A stretch of 64,000 nucleotides of DNA from Setophaga petechia. Lineage: Eukaryota > Chordata > Aves > Passeriformes > Parulidae. This document shows, one piece after another, positions 37,376 to 49,499 of this stretch. A model generated the notes under the pieces. The model did no database searches. It had not been told where the DNA came from and saw only the letters and a program-made list of their open reading frames with translations. The translations under genes and the position numbers were made by a program. Where the stretch lies: the NCBI GenBank assembly GCA_024362935.1, contig JANCRA010000028.1, positions 6,050,501 through 6,114,500 of the forward strand, written 5' to 3'. Within the stretch, counting starts at the first letter, position 1, and each line of letters begins with the position of its first letter.

Positions 37376-39704
37376 GTAGCCCCACAGACACCTTCTTTTT
37401 AATTTTTTTTTTTTGAAAGCTTTACACAGAATTAGTTTATCTTATGATGCTGCTTTAATGCTGTAACCATAGATAAACCCTATTGCCTTCCCACTCTATT
37501 TCAATGCCTCATTTTGTCATCAGGGCAGATAGTGATTCTCAGCTGATATAAATCAGCAAAGCTCCACTGATTTTTAACAAAGCTGTGCCAGCTTCTGCTA
37601 GCTGAGGGTCTGCCTGGATATTTCTCTAGCTGTAAAGCAAAGAATCCAGCAGGCAAAGCTGATGTAAGTTGGATATTTTTTTTGGCTGGTTTTTCTTTGT
37701 TCTATCTTGTAAATGCTGCTCTCATTCATAACTGCTTGGATGCTTTCAAGTCTGTGTGCAAGAGTTATGGGGCCTAATCTGGCTCCTACAATGGTGCAAA
37801 TCTAGGGTAGCTCTAGTTAAATCAAAAGCATTACTCAGAGGTATTGCACTGCTGTAAAAGCACTGTGCTTGTGCAGAGCAACTGATCTGTAAATCTCATA
37901 ATGTGCCCAGGATCTCTCTAAGAGTTTATTTGCAAACAAACAAACAAAAAGAATCATCGTGGCTAAACAGACCCATTCCAGCCCGTGCAAAACGGACTGA
38001 GCCTCTGCCAGGAATAAACTGTAGACACTTGCTAATTATAATTTGTGGCCAGATTACAAAGTTCAGTAAGGGAGAAAACTGCCCCATTCAGATCCTCTCT
38101 CCCAGTTTGATGACATCACTCACATCATTATGTTGTGATATGCCAGATGGGAAAATTTGAGGTGGGGATGAAGTGAAAATCCCGGTTACACCTTTTCTCC
38201 AGGCTATCTGCCTCTCCATCATTTTACAACATCACAGAGAGTCTCAGACAGTTTGACTCTGCCATCCCCAGCTGGTTTGGACCAACCAGATAAATGCTGA
38301 ACCATTAAGAATCGATACATGTTTCCACCATTGTGACAGGTTATGCTGCACGTAGCTAATCTTACTTTAATTAGTTTATTTAAGCTCACTAGTACATTCA
38401 AATAAAGAGGGAAGGTAATAGTATAAACTCTGTAATTTCTGTTGCCTGGGAAAAAAAAAATAAAAACAGCCCTGCATCAAATGCTTATTGAAACTGAAAC
38501 ATATGTATTAACATATGGCAGAATTTCACTTACTGTATGTTTTAGTGCAGAGCTGATGAGGAAGGCATCTGTGCTGAGAGCATCTGAATGGAGGCTCAGA
38601 TAATGAGCTGAGCTCAAAAAATACACTCTGAAAGGCTGGGATGTGTCAAAGTGCCCTGCAGTTGATTTGTGTCAGAGCTGAAAGAACACACTTGAGTCCC
38701 ACACAGGTACATGCCTGGGCTTTCCTTTCTGCACCAGGCCCCTTTGGAGCTCTCCTCTGCTGCCCTGGGCTCCTGCTCTGGATGTCCTGGGCAATTGTAA
38801 GCCCCACACCACTGGTCTCACACCAGAAATACTGACACCACTTCTACTTGGAGCTCAGCAAATGCTGTTACAGCACTGCTGTTGAACAAAGAGCAGGTGA
38901 ACTGGGGAGCCAAAACATCAAGCTCAGATCTGGGTTTGAAGTTGTCTTCAGGGCAGCAGCTCTTTGGGGTTTGGTTTTGCACTCCCTGCAGATGGGTACA
39001 GCTGTGAGCACAGCCCCTGTCCTCAAACCAGACACTGAGGAGTGAGAGAGAGCTTCCCCTGCTGATCCTCACCCTGGCCATGCAGGCTTTGGAGTTTCAC
39101 ACCCAGCCAGGGATTTGGGTTCTGAGATGAAGCCCTGAGCACTGTGACTGAACCATTTCTCCTGCTCACAGTGATGCTGGGCTCCAGCAAACTCTGCAAA
39201 GACTCTCAGAGCCTCTTGCTGCCAACTCCTGATATTATTGCTGGGCACTACAAAGCCACATTGTTCTACACCTATTTACTGGAAGTAAGATATGAGGATA
39301 CCAGGTGTAAGTGCTTTACTGCCTTAAGGATAGGAGTCTTTGTGATTTGACCACAGTAGGACACCTGCATCTCTCAACCACAGCTTACCTGGCTCCTGCA
39401 AGATGCTTTCAAAGCACCCAGTTGCTACTCAGTGACCCAGAAAAAAGTTTACCACCTACTCACAAACCCTCATTTTGAAGTACTGTGCCTCTTATTTAAT
39501 GCAAGGAATCTTAAGGTTCTTCAGAGCGTGGGCTGTGTATTAAAATGTGTGAACCACTTGTGTACCATTGTGCAAATCACATCTTTTGATATGAAACTGT
39601 ACTCCAGGGATAATTCCTTAAAAAAAAAAAGTGACTATTGGGAGCAAAGAGAAGTATTTAACAGGTGTACATTGCTTTTCAGGGAAGCATGAAAGCTTCC
39701 AGGC
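37376..39704. other. Non-coding gap; nothing recognised
   Basis: Contains short homopolymers (37402-37414 T-run, 38451-38460 A-run) and one ATCGAT word at 38311. No credible frame. Confidence 0.5.
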
Positions 39705-39803
39705 ACAGAGCTTAGGGACATGGTTTAATGGTGGGCTTGGCACTGTTGGGTTTACACCTGGATTCAAAGTTCTTTTCCACCTTAAATGATTCAGTGATTC
39801 TGT
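39705..39803 (+). mobile_element. CR1 LINE, diverged 3' end fragment
   Basis: GAGCTTAGGGACATGGTTTAATGG, CTTGGCACTGTTGGGTTTA, GTTCTTTTCCACCTTAAATGATTC and GATTCTG follow the order of the CR1 3' tail of another subfamily than the copy at 2661. Divergence is higher, so it is an older insertion. Confidence 0.7.
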
Positions 39804-41048
39804 TAAATAAAGAAAATAAGTTGGCATGACTCAAACTGTCGTTTCTCTGAAACACCAAAATAAGGTGATGTGGAGAAGTCATCTCTCTGTACACATCAAA
39901 TTCCATTTTCTGACAAGCTTTGAATCTGTTGCATTTCCATTTTTACCTGTACTGAGGGAAATTCTGGAGGCCCTGTCATGACAAGATTTCAGTTTGTGGC
40001 CCAGGAACATGAATATTATTTTATTTATTTATTGAGCTCCTCCCAGGTACAAACTTTCCTTCAGAGGAAGGACAGACTGTCTAATTTGGGGTAAATCTAC
40101 ACAAGGGATGTCTTGTTCCTGCAGGGGCAAATGCCCTGGCAGAAAGTGTAAATGTGCTGCTCTCCCTTCAGCTGTTGAAGATGGCATTAATCCTCTTCCT
40201 CCTCCTCCTCCTCCTCCTCTGCTCCGTCTCTGCTCTGGAGGTCACGCGGCACAGACAGGAGAACCTGCTCACTTCTCCCCTGCTTTGAGACAAAATCAAG
40301 GCAGGTAATTTCAGCTCTTTGAAGGCAGGTTTGTGCTAAAGACCTGGATTTTATGCTGAAGTGGCTGACACTAATATAATTTGGGGGATAAGGGGTAGCC
40401 TTTGGCAGCAGACACTGAGTTGTATCATCCTCAGCCAACGCAGGAAGATTTTCCAGAGCTCGTCTCTTAACACCTTGAATAAGCCCCCGACTTAAATCCA
40501 CCTTGATTAAGAGCAAAATAGATTATGTATGCACAGCAGCACACAAAATAATATTGAAATGTCTGTTCAGGTATGTAAATAGTGCTGTGAACAGAGCCTT
40601 GCAGTTGTGCTCTCAGTGAGGCAGAACCGCTTGGCACAGGCCTGGACAGTGAGCTTGGTCCCAGCCCACTACTTCAGTCACAAGACTATTCCCCAGTATG
40701 GATTTGTCCATCCCCTATGTCTTTTCCATCATCTCTAAACTTGAGTGACTCCTATGACTAATGTGATTGTAAGTCATAAAACATTAAGTTATGACACAAT
40801 CAAATCAAAGCCAAGAAATTCATAGTTAGGGTGTAGGCTACATTCTTAACTCAAAACCAGAAAAGCAGCATTACAGGGTAAACAAAAGGCTGAAGTGTCA
40901 GCCCTCATTTTTCATTTTTGGGCTCTTATCAGTTTGTATCAATTTAAGCCTTTTTTAAATATGTAATTTCTTTGACTTATTTTTTTCCCTCTAGGAACTG
41001 AAAATTATTCTGCTTTGAGGTCTGGAACCTGCCATACAATAAACACTA
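39804..41048. other. Non-coding gap with a CCT repeat
   Basis: A TTATTTTATTTATTTATTGAGC stretch at 40017-40038 resembles the end of an L2 or MIR but is too short to call. No credible frame. Confidence 0.45.
40198..40219 (+). repeat. CCT trinucleotide repeat
   Basis: About seven CCT units. On the complementary strand this gives a run of glutamate codons in a spurious frame. Confidence 0.9.
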
Positions 41049-41191
41049 CTTAATTGGGACATGCTTAATAGGGATGGCCACTTTAATGGGACATCTCCTA
41101 GGGAACCTATTTATGTTAATGAGACTGAATGACAATGACTGTTTCTTAAGTGGGGCAACAAAAAGGAAAAAACTCCACTTAACAGGGATGC
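41049..41191 (+). repeat. Five irregularly spaced copies of a CTTAAT-GGGACA motif
   Basis: Degenerate direct copies of CTTAAtnGGGAca occur at 41049 (CTTAATTGGGACAT), 41064 (CTTAATAGGGATGG), 41081 (CTTTAATGGGACAT), 41145 (CTTAAGTGGGGCAA) and 41178 (CTTAACAGGGATGC). Such arrays resemble subterminal repeats of DNA transposons, but I cannot name a family. No open frame is associated. Confidence 0.5.
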
Positions 41192-41702
41192 ACTCAGCTG
41201 TTCCTAGTTTGTTAAGTGTTTAACCAGGTGTTAAATAGGTCTAAAATTCTGAGCTTCCATCTTTTAATTCAAAACTGGAAAATTAGAACATTTGCATCAT
41301 GATGAAATGTAGTGCTATGACCTGTAAAGTGGCATTTAGTGTGAAGTAAGGGCCAGACTTCTAGAATAGAAGTTCTCATCTCCAAAGAGAGCTCCTCTCT
41401 CCAAGCATGGAGCTACCTGTGGATTGGATTTGCTCAGAGTCATGGCAAAGGGTAGCAGTGAACCCCCTTTGTTCTATTTATAAATCCTGTATTTTACCAT
41501 CTCACTCCAAAATCTTTCCATGCTGTAATTTGGATAAAAAGACGGGAGAAAAAAAAATAGGGAGGCTTCTTAATTCTCAGTGACCCTTAGATCCCTAAGA
41601 TGATCTCTGAAGACTTCCAGGAACCTCCAAAAGCCTGCAAACCATCTTGAAGGTTATTCTCTCCCTGTAGCTCTTTTGTGCTCTGCTGGTTCCTCTGTAA
41701 AT

Positions 41703-41906
41703 ATGTATCCACGTTTCAGGGGGGGAACAAGAGACCATGTCAAGAAGTTGTCTGAAAAACAAAAATCCCATCTTCGGCGACAGCTATATGAATTTGGGGA
41801 CTCTCCCAGGCAAACCAAGACATCTGATTATGCCATTGTATCCTGTTTGGCAAAGGAGAGAGTGAAGGGAAGTGATAGACATGAGGGGCAGATGGAGTTT
41901 GCCTAA
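41703..41906 (+). other. Unrecognised 67-codon open frame, coding status doubtful
   Basis: An ATG frame starting MYPRFRGGTRDHVKKL gives a hydrophilic, K/R/E-rich 67-residue product with no hydrophobic stretches. A splice-acceptor-like pyrimidine tract (TTCTCTCCCTGTAG) ends at 41670, and a moderate donor-like GAGAGTGAAG lies near 41865. The start context is weak, having T at +4. Length and composition are compatible with chance. I recognise no family. Confidence 0.1.
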
Positions 41907-42027
41907 TGTGTCTGTTCTTTTCTTCGCTGCCTTTTCAATTTAAGAATGTAGCAAAATAGCAGCTGCTCATAATTTCATGAATCAAGAAGTATGTAAATTT
42001 CAGCTACAAAATTTGTTGCATAGTTAG

Positions 42028-42046
42028 ACACACACACACACACACA
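42028..42046 (+). repeat. CA dinucleotide repeat
   Basis: Short (AC)9-type microsatellite, followed by an A/G-rich stretch (42047-42072). Confidence 0.9.
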
Positions 42047-42099
42047 AAGAAGGAGGAAAAAAAGGAAAAAGATCTTGCTTGCATCTACAACTTTCTTAA

Positions 42100-42430
42100 T
42101 CTGGCATGCAAATTTAGCTTTCAGGCCTGGTTTATCTCTCATTTAGGAGTGAACCCGAGTGGCTCCATCGATTTCGCTGCTGCCATGCAGGATAATGCCC
42201 TGGGATCATGGCAAGCCCGGCATGAAAAGCTCCTTTCATGCCCCTGAGCTACCATAGGGGGGTTGGTGCCCTACCTGGGCTGCAGGTGGAGGGAAGGAGG
42301 GAAGGGTTTGGTGGGGATGTTTCCCCAAGCAGGGGTTCTGAACCTGAGGATGCTGACAAGCACCACAGACCGAGCTGGAAATCACTCTCCTCGTGTTTCA
42401 GTCCCCAACAGCCCCCAAATTAAAAGATGG
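42100..42430. promoter_or_regulatory. CpG-retaining patch with ATCGAT word, possible regulatory element
   Basis: GAACCCGAGTGGCTCCATCGATTTCGCTGC and the following GCCCGGCATG keep CpG in an otherwise CpG-poor area 9 kb upstream of CUX1. A run of homeobox-like AATTT words precedes it (41950-42010). No coding signal is convincing. Confidence 0.28.
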
Positions 42431-45400
42431 AAAAAGTGACTGGAAATGTATCATCCACATGTAGAAAGCAGTGCTCAGGAGGGGCTGGGCTCGGGGCCTC
42501 CACACACCATACAGCTGGTTCTAGTTTTCAGACAAGATTTACTAAACACATGTAAACCGTGCGTATCTGTTTGAATACTTTTTGTGCAAATAACTTCCTC
42601 TGTGGTCAAGCTGTTCCTCTCAGATCCCAGGCTACAGATTTGTGCTTTGTACTCACCACTTTTTTACCCTTGGATTTCCACCAGTATCAGTTCACACTCA
42701 GAGTATGAAACTGTGAAGGAGGGAGCCGAGCTTGGCAGCAAGAGTCAGGAGAATTTGCAGCGCAAAACGCTGAGCAAAACCCATGGTAAAGGGCAGGAAT
42801 CATCCCTGGCTTTGCTCCATCCGAGCCAGTGGGGCAGACCCCGAGCAGCTGTAAACAGCCACAAGACTGCACGTTCCACAGGAGCTGCAAGCATTTATAT
42901 CACTTGGCCCAACAGCCTCGTGCAGAGATGCAACATTTCACCAGCTCTGGTGGGGTTCCTCCTGATTTATACCCCCCCAGCGAGCAAGCAGAGCCAGGGT
43001 CTTTCTTCACCAATTAGGAGTGCCCCACAATTATATCTGCCAAGTGTCATGAGCTCCAAGTCTAAACACAAAGCAACAGCTGAAACTGGATGTGAAGAAG
43101 CAGGAGGGCAGAGTTTTATGATAGATGTTTTATTGGAATCATATAAAAAAAGAAATGCATTTCACATATTTCATGGAGGTATTTTATGCGCAAATTTAAT
43201 ATGAATCCTCTTCTTGTTAAACTCTTACGTGATCTATGTACTTCAGTATATAAAACACACTATAGGACAACTATGAACAAGTTTATTAAAACAACTTGGG
43301 CTCCTGTTGACATCACCAACCACACAAGTGCTTGCTCAGATCTTATCAGTCTCTCCTTATATTTCAGGTTACCTACTTGCTCGTTTTCCCTATATATCTT
43401 TCATTGTTACAAGAATTCAACTCCTGGGCAGATCTCACAGATAAATCTGCTTGTCTGTTTGGGGAATATGGCTCTAGTTCTAATTTTGCAGACTTCGTTC
43501 AGGCAATACTCCCTCTGACTGCAGGGATTTTTGCCTGAGTAATCCTTTCAGAATTGGACTCTCCTTGATTTTCATTTACTTAACAACTTGGCATTACATC
43601 TGTAAAATATTAGCTCAGTAATGTAAAATATCAAATTAGATTTATGCATTAATCTAATCTATATATGAAGCTTGATAGTCAGTTCTGTTACACTGCATTA
43701 TTGCAATTCCAGGCATTCTGTGTCATTTCACATTTATTCTGATGATGCAAGAGAACCACGGAGTGAGACTGATAGATCAAATTTGGTAGCCCATGCATGT
43801 AGAAGTCTGAAACTTTGAACAAAATTTAAAATCAATTTCCAATTTCAGATAAACCATGTAAATGGTTTCCTATCAATCACAAATAAAGAAGAGCACACAC
43901 AAAAAGCTAATCTGAAATAATCAACAGAATAACAAGCTGTTAAACAGGAAAAAGCAGGTCAAAATATGTAGCCAAACTGCAAAGTATTCTCTAAAAGTCC
44001 CTGAAAAGGACAAATAAGCAATTGTTTATTTTCTGTGTTACAGTTGCAGTCTGAAAACTAAAAAATTACTCCTTCATACATGTTCATAAACTGCATTTAT
44101 AAACACTTCACACAACTAAATTAAATTTGTTTCCTCCAGGTTGGCTGCCCTTGAACATTTTCTCCTTCTTGCAGTTTTTGCTTTTTTATATAATCCCTTC
44201 ATGAAAGCAGGTCTTATGCCCATGGCCCTGCTTCAGCAGCCAGCTCCAAACAGCAGCCACTTAAGAACACATTAAACTGAAGTTTTGTGTGTGCTTTGGT
44301 ACCTTTAAAAAGTGGATTCTTGGAGACAACCCACCAATACGATATTCTTACATCTTAAAGCCATTTACTTCTCTTTATGAATGCTTCCAATTTGTTTTAC
44401 TCTTGTTGGGCTGAATCCAGCTTGTTATTTACAGAAAGAACACAATAAGATTAATAGGAAGGAGTCTGCACTAGCCTACACCCCTGGAAATTCACACTGA
44501 TCCCATCAATTCTGTATAATTTCTTTGGATTCATAGCAAGTTAAAGCCCCAATCCAGGATAATGCCAAGCAGATGCAGACAAGGGCCAGCACATAAATGT
44601 GCAGAATCATAGCCAGAATAAAACTGGATCTCTTTATTCCAAAGAAGAAGGTAATGTTTAGATACAAAATATTACATGGATATTTTTTTTCCCCCTGTTT
44701 GGTAATCTGTCACCATCTGGACACCAAATAGGAAATGATGCAACACCAGGGGGAGAAAAACCCAATTTATTTCATACATGTTGCTAAAGAAAGAATGGAT
44801 TGATGTGCTCCCCCAAGCACTTTGGCTCACTCATGTGTCACAACAGGCTCAGGTATGATCTCTTCAAACAGGAGGTTCTCCACACTGAAATGTTTCCTGT
44901 GGGACACAGCATCAGTTTTGCCAGTGTGTGGCAGCTGCAGTGAACTCAGGGCTTCCTCTGAGGGAGTCTATTTTCTCCCTTTGTGCATTAATTCAGAATT
45001 ACTGTTTCTCCTTCCCCAGCATTCGCATGCAACCACCCCAAACACAGTTGTGTTTGCAGAAAATCACAGTTGTGCTAAGTCAGTCACAGTGTTCTCATTT
45101 CTAAGAAAAGATGTGCTTCCCCAAATGAAACCTCACCCTCATTATTGGAGGACAAACCACCTCAGACACCCAAACCACCACAATTCAGATCACAATTCAG
45201 GTGCCCATGGGGGATTCCAAGGGACATGACCACTGTGGGGGGACAATGGGAGCAGAAAGCCCAGCTGGAGGAGAGCAGCAGAGGGATGTTCCCTTCTTCC
45301 GTCCCACGTGAAGTGTTTGTGTTTGGAAAGTGAAAGAAAAACCTTTCTTCTCTTTCCTTTGCCAGAGCAGCTCAGCTCTGCACTCCCCATTTCTGTGGAA

Positions 45401-45592
45401 GGGAAGGAAAGGGGAACTGGAGGTGAGGGAGCAGCTCTGAGCTGCTTCATTTGTACTTCTCCTCCTCCTCCTCCTCCTTGGCCCTGCAACCCTGGAGGTG
45501 CCCCACAGCCACCAGGAGATTTTGATCTCCCAGTGCCCACTGGTGCTGCACAGAAAGGAGAAACTGAGGGAGGACCCAGGGATCCTTCCATG
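42431..45592. other. Non-coding stretch; nothing recognised
   Basis: The 206-codon frame 42584-43204 begins with GTG, has no domain and overlaps other frames, so I treat it as chance. 43560-44700 is AT-rich with almost no frames. Confidence 0.5.
45459..45478 (+). repeat. CCT trinucleotide repeat
   Basis: About six CCT units; it yields a proline run in one spurious frame and a glutamate run on the other strand. Confidence 0.9.
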
Positions 45593-47194
45593 TCACGAAG
45601 AGCCCTGTGCCAGCCACAGCTGCTGTCCCCAGCCACAGCCACTGAACCAGCTCCCCTGCCACTGCCACAGTGCCACAAACAAACAGAATAAGCCCAGGTG
45701 AGGTTCAGAACACAAAAAAGCATTTAAACTAATAATGCAGGCTTCTAAAGTAAAATGTGGAATATTGGAGCTGAAGATCCAGCAGAAACTGGGAGAAATA
45801 CCTGGCTGGGACAGAGTTAGTGGAGAAAAAGCACAGCCAAAATGGACCTGAGCAGGGAGGGAGAGGGGAACAGCAAGAACCTGAAGTGAGGAAGTGGCTG
45901 CATGAAGTGGGTGAGGGTTCATGATAGGAATAGCGAAAGTTAAATACCACCAAAAAAAAAAAAAAAAAGGATGTGCAAAACCCAACCCCCAAACCTCTAA
46001 GAGAAACCAGTAAAAAGTAAAAAACATGAAAGTTTTCAAGTGAGAAAAAAGGTGGGAATTTTCCCTGGGAACATAACCTAGTAACTTGTCTGCTGATCCC
46101 TTTAGAGGGCAGAAAAGCAGAATTCCCAAATCAAGACCAGCATAAGTCAGAGAGAAGAATGCTGCATGGAGCATGAGGCCAGAAAAGCACTGGATGTGCC
46201 TCCCATCCAACAAAATGCTGGCTCTGGTACCATCCTGTGCATGGGATAGAGAATGAGAAGGATGGGGCAAGGACAGTGCTGACAAATTAAAACTGGGGTG
46301 AACCATACCCTGAGAGAAATCAGTATCAAATTTATTCACTCCAGCTCCAGGGAATGCATAACCCAATAGATCCTTTCCTCTTCTAATTCTTTCTGCTGTT
46401 CCAGCTGTTGGCCAAAACACCACCATGCATCTGGATGGAACATTTGGTGATAAAAGCACTTGTTTGAGAGAAATATTATGGGAGCTCTTTTGGGGTCTTC
46501 AGTAACTCCTGCTGCACATGCAGACACCCCTGCAGTGCCATCCCCTGTTTGTGTTGGTGTGGATTTGTTAATCCACAAATCCTCAAGGAAGGTCTGTTGT
46601 GGGTTATGCTGGATCCTCATAAACGTCTCCAGAGTTAACCAGCAAGTAACCACACCAAGCAAATTTATTTTGCTTTTAATTGTGGCTGCTTTCCCTGCCC
46701 TCTGTGAGAATTGCTTTCTTCTCTTCCACCTGCCAGAGTGTATCTGTGGCTGTGCACTGCTCAGAAATCACAGGCTACCAGAAATCACAGGCTTTTGTGC
46801 TTGGATCATTGGTGCTGCCATCTATATGATTTCTGCTAAAACTTTCCCAATTTACCACAGAATGTGGGAATTGCCATGTTGGTTGACAAAACAAGGGCCC
46901 ATCCAGCTGAGCACCACAGCTGGACACCCAGGTAATGGTGTGCAGGCATGGGGGACACTTCTCCCTGCTATTTTCCCTGTTTCCAACCATTTTCTGCTCA
47001 GGGGCTTTCCTGAGCTTCTACATGTCACAGCATCCACATCACTGGCCAAACCCTCAGGCAATTTATGTGCTGCAAAACCTCTGGCTACTACCAGGGATAT
47101 AAATCAAGCAGAATTAGAGTCATTGACAATAATTGGAAAAAAAAAACCTGTGATTTGGAAGACATATATGAGTTTTGATCTTAATTTGGACTAA
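45593..47194. other. Region with two long head-to-head open frames, probably non-coding
   Basis: A 288-codon frame on the - strand (45593-46459) and a 244-codon frame on the + strand (46460-47194) begin at adjacent bases. Both use non-ATG first codons (GTG and TTG); the first ATG of the + frame is at 46478. The - frame includes a phenylalanine run encoded by the poly-A tract. Neither shows a domain I know. The segment 46896-47030 (GGGCCCATCCAGCTGAGC, then CAGGGGCTTTCCTGAGC) looks like an old interspersed repeat. A 15-base duplication (CAGAAATCACAGGCT) occurs at 46762 and 46779. Confidence 0.3.
45951..45968. repeat. Poly-A run
   Basis: About 18 A in a row. No repeat was recognised directly upstream, so it may be a simple homopolymer and not a retroposon tail. 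It encodes the phenylalanine run in the long - strand frame 45593-46459. Confidence 0.9.
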
Positions 47195-48859
47195 ATCTCC
47201 CAGGAACATAAATTATCTGTTTGGCTGTCTCTGTTTCCTGCCATCCCTGTGGAATCTTGCTGTGCAATGGCACAGAGCAGTAAAGGATATCCCCAATCCA
47301 ATTTAAGGTGAACAGAAGGGCACTTCCACAGTGGAGAGGGCTGGGATTTTGGATGAGGAGCTCCTTTCCAGCAGGCACAGGCAGCCAGGGACAAGAACCA
47401 GCTGAAGAAAATGGAAAGATGAGCCATGAAGGGAGGAGGGAAGGGGCTGGACAAGGAGCAGACAGGGGTACAGAGAAGGCTCTGGAGGAATTCTTCTAGG
47501 GGCACTGATAGAAATTTCTGAGTCAGTTTCCATGAAAATGAGAAGAAAAACCATAAGAATCCTTGGAGAAGAGACCCAAAAGTTACAGGTGCTGGAGAAG
47601 CAGCACCTCATCTTTCAGTGTCCTGGCCAAGAAAATCAACCAGGTTCATTAAGGCAAAGAGAAGCCCAAGTGCAGGGATCAATACTGGACTCATTGTCCA
47701 AAATATCCTCATGAATGCAGACTGATGCCCAGGGGAGCAGCTGTGCTAGGAAACTGTTCCCAACAGTTTGGGACCTTTGGAATAAAGATTCATTTTCCTC
47801 AGTATTCCAGATGATGACATTAAGAATAACAATTTTCTGTAATGGTCCAAAGTGCAAATATGTTCATTAAGGAGCTGTATCAGTGAGATCTTATGACATT
47901 AAAAGGCAACAAATTTTAATGTGATTTTCACCCAATTCCCCAAAAGAAATCTGTACAACATACCTAAAATTATTTTGGATGTATCAAGCAGTAGTAGTTG
48001 CTGCCACCATTTGAAATTTAAACTTCAAATCCACCGTGCTTCCTTTTCCAGTACTCTATTAGTGCCCACTGAAAGAAGTTAGCATTTACACAGCTCAAAT
48101 CCAACTTTAGAAAAACCTTCCTCAAACGAACAGATGAGAATGATTCCTCAAAACATAAAAATCCAAGAAAACTTTATTCTAACCATCTTCTTGCCAGGGT
48201 ACACCCAGTTTTCCAAGCTGCCTCTCCCACTGTACACAGGTACATTTCAGCAGGAACACAAAGCACATTATCACTTGCTCCAAGGAGCTCTGTAGCCTGC
48301 AGGATCTTTGCAGAATCCAGCCCGAAGAAATGCAGCACTTTGAGAAAACAGAGCTGTCAAGCAAGATTTCCTTGGGCTTGCTGCCACACAAAATGGCAAA
48401 CGAGGGACTTGATCCTGCATGGAAGACAATAGGAATTATAGGTGCTCAGCATTTGTCTTCCAGCAGAGTTAAGGTTTCTCAGTAATTCCCCAAATCAGCC
48501 GTACTGCTTTATACTTATTCAAAATTACATAGCTAAAAGCTTTGGTATGCAGCCACAGAGCTTTTATTTCAAATTGGCAATAATGTAACTTCTGGAAAAA
48601 AAAAGACTACAATAATGTTAAAAATATCATAAAATGTTATTTATATCAGGATTCATTTGTTACCCCATATGACAATCATTCATATTTCTTGACAGATATA
48701 AACCTCCGCTTAACACATTAGTATCATAAATATTACCAGATATAACACTGTAATTTAATACCTACCAAATGTATTTTAAAATATTACTCAATTTAAAACT
48801 TTGGATTTTAACCAGATGTGTTTCCAGAAAATGATTCAGGTCAGATGCTTTTTTCTTTT
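47195..48859. other. Non-coding gap; nothing recognised
   Basis: Purine-rich 47320-47480 gives short overlapping frames. 48500-48840 is very AT-rich. No repeat was aligned. Confidence 0.5.
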
Positions 48860-49330
48860 CCCTTTTCTGTGCGCGCGCGTTCAAAGCGGAGCGTTCCTAT
48901 GTGATTTATTGTGCCATGACTGTGTGCCCCGAACCTAAAACAGCACCACGATACTTCATCCTTGAGGCTTACACACCTGCAGTCCAAACTAACAAGAGAA
49001 AACATCTACATGGCACGGCAGGAGCCTTTGAAATGTCTTTTTGCAGTTGCCTGGACACAGAACAGACTGGTAGAACAGGGAGGCAGCGGAGAAAGGGTGA
49101 AGACAGGAACTCCAGCCTCTTTCATCTAGAAAGGGGGGACCATGGAGAGATTAGAGGAAAGGATTTTGATTAGATCACTGGAATGTGAAATGATGCTTCC
49201 CAGGATTAAAATCCTATTTTAGAGCTACCAAACCGGTTACGGCGTTAGTCAGAATTCGGAGGCTCGCGCAGCTCCATCCCCGGCTGCCGCTCCGAGCACC
49301 CCGCACCCTCTCCCCAGAGCAGGGGGTACC
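48860..49330. promoter_or_regulatory. Small CpG-rich patch upstream of the main island
   Basis: TGCGCGCGCGT at 48870-48880 is an alternating purine-pyrimidine run with Z-DNA potential and an E2F-like core. Around 49200-49310 there is an AGGATT-AA-AATCCT palindrome (49202-49215), AACCGGTT (49231-49238, the Grainyhead-type palindrome), then GGCGTTAG, GGCTCGCGCAG and CCGGCTGCCGC. The patch lies 1.7-2.2 kb upstream of the CUX1 ATG and may be an island shore or proximal enhancer. Confidence 0.35.
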
Positions 49331-49499
49331 CCAGCTGGGCACCCCAATCCTTCCAGCATCATCCCAGCAAGGAGCTGCCCTCCCTCACGGCATGGCACTT
49401 CTGGGGGAGAAGGAGTTTCCTTCTCCAAGAGCATCCCTGGGTCCAGCCCCACGGCAGTCGTGGGGAGGCTCTTGGATTTTGGTGTCATTGGGCCCCCAG

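Noticed and set aside
42584..43204. 206-codon + strand frame
   Set aside because: It starts with GTG, shows no domain, and the underlying sequence has frames on other registers. I treat it as chance.
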